Below, in pieces: positions 7,373 to 10,037 of a DNA stretch of 10,037 nucleotides; within the stretch, counting starts at the first letter, position 1; every line of letters starts with the position of its first letter. Source of the DNA: CAYZXK01 sp964482395 (GTDB lineage Bacteria; Planctomycetota; Phycisphaerae; UBA1845; Fen-1342). Where the stretch lies: assembly GCA_964482395.1 (NCBI GenBank), contig CAYZXK010000231.1, positions 1 through 10,037 on the forward strand, written 5' to 3'. The position numbers and the translations under genes are program-made. The notes under the pieces are model-generated. The model ran no database searches. It was not told where the DNA came from and saw only the letters and a list, made by a program, of their open reading frames with translations.

Positions 7373-7378
7373 AATATA
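7373..7378 (-). promoter_or_regulatory. Candidate -10 box (TATATT) for the PPIase gene
   Basis: Reading the minus strand, TATATT lies 9 bases before the ATG at 7363, the same distance as for the 4153 gene. Transcription from it would give an mRNA with almost no leader, which agrees with the missing Shine-Dalgarno. The only possible -35 at 16 bp spacing (TGTGCA) is poor, so this rests on the -10 alone. It is one of the few AT-rich spots in the intergenic region. Confidence 0.33.
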
Positions 7379-7460
7379 ACCCGTCCGCCGCAAGTGCACA
7401 CCGGGCCGCTCGCAAACCTTATCGCCGATCAGGGCAACCGGCGCCCGCCTGCTCAGGCCC

Positions 7461-7489
7461 TTGACGCTGGTCGCCCAGCGTCCTAGCCT
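7461..7489 (+). promoter_or_regulatory. Sigma70-type promoter for the tRNA-Leu/tRNA-Arg unit
   Basis: TTGACG (7461-7466), a 17-bp spacer and TAGCCT (7484-7489). The -35 matches five of six consensus positions, and spacing is ideal. The expected transcription start near 7496 lies about 33 bases before tRNA-Leu at 7529. This is the most convincing promoter in the window. Confidence 0.6.
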
Positions 7490-7528
7490 GTTTGTGTGGG
7501 GCTGCGGACCGGTCGGGTCCGCCACAGG

Positions 7529-7612
7529 GCCCGGATGGCGGAATTGGCAGACGCGCCAGGTTGAGGGCCTGGTGAGGGCAACCTCGTGCTGGTTCGAATC
7601 CAGTTCCGGGCA
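7529..7612 (+). tRNA. tRNA-Leu (anticodon GAG)
   Basis: A complete cloverleaf of 84 bases. The 7-bp acceptor stem pairs gcccgga (7529-7535) with tccgggc (7605-7611), followed by discriminator A. The anticodon stem is ccagg/cctgg (7556-7560, 7568-7572) around loop ttgaggg, giving anticodon GAG at 7563-7565, which reads CUC and CUU. The long variable arm, typical of Leu, forms gagg-gcaa-cctc (7574-7585). The T arm is gctgg-ttcgaat-ccagt. The 3' CCA is not encoded. It is on the same strand as tRNA-Arg, 76 bases downstream. Confidence 0.95.
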
Positions 7613-7657
7613 TCAGGCTGCCAGGCGCCAGCGGCAACCAGCCGCACCTTGGCCACC

Positions 7658-7685
7658 CGACCGCTGCCCGCCAGGGCAGTGGTCG
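7658..7685 (+). other. Strong 12-bp hairpin between the two tRNAs
   Basis: cgaccgctgccc (7658-7669) pairs with gggcagtggtcg (7674-7685) over 12 bp with one G-U wobble, closing on tetraloop gcca (7670-7673). It ends three bases before tRNA-Arg. No T-run follows, so a simple intrinsic terminator is unlikely. It may be a processing or spacing element of the tRNA transcript, or a weak attenuator between the tRNAs. Confidence 0.7.
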
Positions 7686-7688
7686 CAA

Positions 7689-7762
7689 GCGCTGCTAGCT
7701 CAACTGGATAGAGCGTCGGCCTACGGAGCCGAAGGTTGAGGGTTCGAATCCCCCGCGGCGCG
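7689..7762 (+). tRNA. tRNA-Arg (anticodon ACG)
   Basis: A 74-base cloverleaf. The acceptor pairs gcgctgc (7689-7695) with gcggcgc (7755-7761), including one T-G wobble, with discriminator G. The D arm is gctc-aactggata-gagc. The anticodon stem tcggc/gccga closes loop ctacgga, giving anticodon ACG at 7723-7725, expected to be deaminated to ICG and to read CGU/CGC/CGA. The T arm gaggg-ttcgaat-ccccc has an A-C mismatch at its second pair (7739 with 7753). The CCA end is not encoded. Confidence 0.94.
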
Positions 7763-7802
7763 TACTCCCAGAACCGGCAACTGCTCGGGGCCCGCGCTTT
7801 TT
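7758..7802 (+). terminator. Possible terminator after tRNA-Arg
   Basis: A very GC-rich segment ends in cgcgc (7793-7797) directly followed by five T (7798-7802), the only such GC-to-T transition downstream of the tRNAs. The best pairing partner, gcgcg (7758-7762), is the 3' acceptor strand of the tRNA itself, with an irregular stem in between. The hairpin is therefore weak and would compete with tRNA folding. Confidence 0.3.
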
Positions 7803-7804
7803 GC

Positions 7805-7834
7805 TTGCAGGCCGCCCCGCCCAGGTGGTAACGT
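7805..7834 (+). promoter_or_regulatory. Weak promoter candidate for the C25 peptidase
   Basis: TTGCAG (7805-7810), an 18-bp spacer and TAACGT (7829-7834) lie in the only AT-bearing stretch between tRNA-Arg and the peptidase. A start near 7841 would give a leader of about 124 bases. Overlapping alternatives (TAAGTA, TATATG just downstream) make the exact -10 uncertain. Confidence 0.22.
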
Positions 7835-7906
7835 AAGTATATGCGACTGTGAGTGATGCGAGCGTAGGGCGCAAAGAAGCTGCCCGCTAGCGTGCTGCCA
7901 TCAGTC

Positions 7907-7956
7907 GGAGATGGCCCCGCTGCCCCAATTGCGGTTGCCACTCCAACCAGAGGAGG
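7907..7956 (+). promoter_or_regulatory. Leader stem-loop and strong Shine-Dalgarno of the C25 peptidase
   Basis: A stem-loop pairs ggag(a)tggc (7907-7915) with gccactcc (7937-7944), and inside it ccgc (7917-7920) with gcgg (7931-7934). It ends six bases before AGGAGG (7951-7956), a full Shine-Dalgarno eight bases ahead of the ATG at 7965. The site decides the start codon and contrasts with the 4153 and 7363 genes, which have none. Confidence 0.6.
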
Positions 7957-7964
7957 AGCTGAGG

Positions 7965-10037
7965 ATGAAAACCCCCTACCCCATCAGTTGGTTGCTTCGG
8001 TCCGGCCTGGTAGCGATGCTGGCGATCCAGGTCACCTCGGCCTGGGCTGGAGCGGCAAACGTCCAAGTGCTGTCCAGCGGCCCGGACCAGGTGCTGCTCC
8101 ACTACACCATCGGGGCCCCACGAATGGAACCCGTACAGCTCGACGGGCGACCTTACGTCAAACTCGCCCTGGACGGCGAGCCGGTGCGAATGATCGTCGG
8201 CGAGCCCGAACTGCCCCGCGTCTGCCGGAGTGTCATAATCCCGGATCTGGGCGCCCCAGCCGTCCGGGTTCTCCGTGCCAGTCATTATGACGTGGCTGAG
8301 GTGGACGTCGTGCCGTCCAAGGGCTTCATCCTGCGCAGCCAGGATCCCGATCAGGTACCCTACACTTTCGGCGCCGTCTATCAGCAAGACGCTTTCTTCC
8401 CCGCCGAAGTGGTTACGCTGAGCCAACCCTACATTCTGCGCGACTATCGCGGCGTGGTAGTCGAGGTCAACGCCTGCCAGTATAACCCGGTCAGGCATAC
8501 CCTCCGGGTTTACACCGATCTGCTGGTCGAGGTGGTCGTTGGCCACACGGAGGGTGTCAATGAGCTGGACCGCACCACGCGCAGCGGCAAACTAGATCCT
8601 TCTTTCCACATAATCTACGGTCACCACTTCCTGAATTATCGGGCGGTCGCATCGCGGTACACCCCGCTCGATGAGATCGGCAACTTGTTGATTATCTGCC
8701 ATGATCCGTGGATCGCCAACGTGCAGCCATTGGTCAGTCACAAGATCGCTCGCGGCATCAATACGACAATCGTTGGCGTTTCCACCATCGGCAACAACGC
8801 CACCGCCATCAAGAACTACATCCAGAATGTGTACAACAGCAGCGATCTGGCCTATGTGTTGCTAGTTGGCGATTCCGCGCAGGTTGCCACGCCCATCGCC
8901 TCCGGCGGCGCCGCCGATCCGACTTACGCCAAGCTGGCTGGCAGTGACGACTACCCGGACATCATCGTCGGACGCTTCTCCGCCGAGACCGCGGCTGACG
9001 TTGACACGCAGGTCCTTCGAACCATCGAGTACGAGAACCTGCCCGCCCCCTTGCAGGACTGGTTCTGGAAAGGGACCGGCATCGCTTCCTCCCAGGGAGC
9101 TGGCCAGGGCGACGAGGGCCAGGCCGACTACCAGCACATGGATGAAATCCGCCAGTGGCTGCTCGGCGCGGGCTATACCGAAGTGGACCAGATTTACGAT
9201 ACTAACGGTGGAACTGCGGCCATGGTTTCAGCCGCCCTGAACACCGGGCGCGGTGTAGTCAACTACTGCGGCCACGGCAGCACCACCTCCTGGAGCACGA
9301 CCGGGTTCTCGAATTCCCACGTCAACGCGCTGGTCAACGACAACATGTTGCCGTTCATCGTCAGCGTGGCTTGCCTAAACGGGCAGTTCAACGGCTACAC
9401 CTGTTTCGCCGAGGCCTGGCTGCGAGCCACTCACAACGGCGAGCCCACCGGCGCGATCGCCGTGTACATGTCATCCATCAGCCAATCCTGGGCGCCACCC
9501 ATGGAGGCGCAGGACGAGTTCAACCTGCTCCTATGCGCGGGGACCTATAACAGTTATGGCGCATTATGCTTCGCCGGGTCATGTTCAATGATGGATGACT
9601 ATGGCTCCGGTGGAGTGGACATGTTCAATACCTGGCACATCTTCGGAGACCCGTCGCTGTGCGTGCGCCTCACGTGTACCGATCAAGGTCGGGTTAGCCT
9701 CGACGCGGCAACCTACGCGTGCGAAGATGTGGTTACCATATCCGTGACCGACTGCGGCCTGAATCTCGACGACCAGGTGGTCGATACCGCCGCGGTCAGC
9801 ATCACCTCCGATGCCGAGCCCACCGGAGAAACCGTAATCGTCACCGAGCTGGGGCCCGCGACCGGCCAATTCTCGGGTTCCATTCAGATCAGCGCGACCA
9901 ATGCTCCCGGCGTTTTGCTGGTTGGGCCGGGTGACACGATCACGGTGACCTACGTTGACGCCGATGACGGGCAGGGGAATCAGAACGTGGTGGTGACCGC
10001 CACCGCGGGGGTGGATTGCACGCCGCCCAGCATCAGC
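7965..10037 (+). CDS. C25 (gingipain-like) secreted cysteine peptidase, 3' end outside window
   Basis: 691 codons without a stop, continuing past the right edge. A signal peptide (residues 1-28, cleavage after AWA) shows export. Residues about 35-215 match the gingipain propeptide region (GEPELPRVCRSVIIPDLG at 79-96, typical of C25 proforms). The peptidase domain runs from about 240 (NLLIICHDPW) to about 566: LLVGDSAQ, SDDYPDIIVGRFSAET (327-342), NYCGHGS with catalytic His437, VACLNG with catalytic Cys470, and FGDPSL (560-565) at its end. The His-Cys spacing of 33 residues is the same as in RgpB gingipain. After it comes a beta-rich region (about 570 to the end) with VTDCGLN, SITSDAEPTGETVIVTE and GDTITVTYVDADDG, probably the first of several such modules. 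It likely matures by propeptide removal and degrades extracellular protein or processes surface proteins. Specificity (Arg, Lys or other) cannot be read. The strong AGGAGG supports the start. Confidence 0.93.
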   Translation, partial: MKTPYPISWLLRSGLVAMLAIQVTSAWAGAANVQVLSSGPDQVLLHYTIGAPRMEPVQLDGRPYVKLALDGEPVRMIVGEPELPRVCRSVIIPDLGAPAVRVLRASHYDVAEVDVVPSKGFILRSQDPDQVPYTFGAVYQQDAFFPAEVVTLSQPYILRDYRGVVVEVNACQYNPVRHTLRVYTDLLVEVVVGHTEGVNELDRTTRSGKLDPSFHIIYGHHFLNYRAVASRYTPLDEIGNLLIICHDPWIANVQPLVSHKIARGINTTIVGVSTIGNNATAIKNYIQNVYNSSDLAYVLLVGDSAQVATPIASGGAADPTYAKLAGSDDYPDIIVGRFSAETAADVDTQVLRTIEYENLPAPLQDWFWKGTGIASSQGAGQGDEGQADYQHMDEIRQWLLGAGYTEVDQIYDTNGGTAAMVSAALNTGRGVVNYCGHGSTTSWSTTGFSNSHVNALVNDNMLPFIVSVACLNGQFNGYTCFAEAWLRATHNGEPTGAIAVYMSSISQSWAPPMEAQDEFNLLLCAGTYNSYGALCFAGSCSMMDDYGSGGVDMFNTWHIFGDPSLCVRLTCTDQGRVSLDAATYACEDVVTISVTDCGLNLDDQVVDTAAVSITSDAEPTGETVIVTELGPATGQFSGSIQISATNAPGVLLVGPGDTITVTYVDADDGQGNQNVVVTATAGVDCTPPSIS

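Noticed and set aside
6248..7486. 412-codon plus-strand open frame across the PPIase region
   Set aside because: It is the antisense shadow of the PPIase gene: rich in Arg, Pro, Leu and Gln, with no recognisable domain, while the minus strand shows a signal sequence and a parvulin domain.
7364..7525. Longer PPIase N-terminus starting at 7525
   Set aside because: It would bury the lipoprotein signal 54 residues inside the protein and would run antisense across the tRNA promoter.
7892..8290. 132-codon plus-strand frame over the start of the C25 peptidase
   Set aside because: It is out of frame with a gene that has a strong Shine-Dalgarno, signal peptide and propeptide, and it has no motif.
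1..10037. CRISPR array, insertion sequence, integrase or attachment site at the tRNAs
   Set aside because: No regularly spaced direct repeats, transposase or integrase motifs were seen, and I did not notice a repeated tRNA 3' end downstream of either tRNA.

Overview
The window is GC-rich, densely coding bacterial DNA. Several things point to a Planctomycetota (Phycisphaerae-like) genome, probably a metagenomic contig: an ADP-forming acyl-CoA synthetase with its ATP-grasp domain first, a ThiF/MoeB-type E1 enzyme with a DGRAII-type C-terminal domain, large secreted proteins of little-known families, and a gingipain-like C25 peptidase with extra beta domains. This assignment is inferred from gene style, not from a marker gene. 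The first 108 bases hold a near-perfect 37-bp inverted repeat around a G-rich loop. It looks like a fold-back at a contig end, so the 5' end of the first gene is uncertain.

Layout. About 48-2474 (+) is an acyl-CoA synthetase (NDP-forming). It converges on a minus-strand pair: a four-helix membrane protein (4143-3661) followed after 19 bp by a ThiF-family adenylyltransferase (3641-2523). Divergent from that pair, with start codons only 9 bp apart, is a secreted protein of unknown function (4153-5994, +). It converges on a parvulin-type peptidyl-prolyl isomerase lipoprotein (7363-6083, -) that has lost both histidines of the parvulin active site. The region from about 7460 to 7802 holds a tRNA promoter, tRNA-Leu(GAG), a strong 12-bp hairpin, tRNA-Arg(ACG) and a possible terminator. 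From 7965 to the right edge runs a C25 (gingipain-type) cysteine peptidase with signal peptide, propeptide, the His437/Cys470 dyad and the start of a C-terminal beta-domain region. It is still open at the window end.

How the genes relate. Three products are predicted to be exported: the 4153 protein, the PPIase lipoprotein and the C25 peptidase. One enzyme belongs to energy and acyl-CoA metabolism and one to sulfur-carrier or ubiquitin-like activation. No single pathway ties them together; apart from the membrane protein/ThiF pair they appear to be separate transcription units. I did not find a mobile element, CRISPR array or defence island. The most useful second looks are the terminal inverted repeat, the apparently leaderless promoters at 4153 and 7363, the PPIase lacking its active-site histidines, the ThiF enzyme without a visible carrier protein, and the inter-tRNA hairpin. 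No stretch of more than 300 bases lacks a gene.
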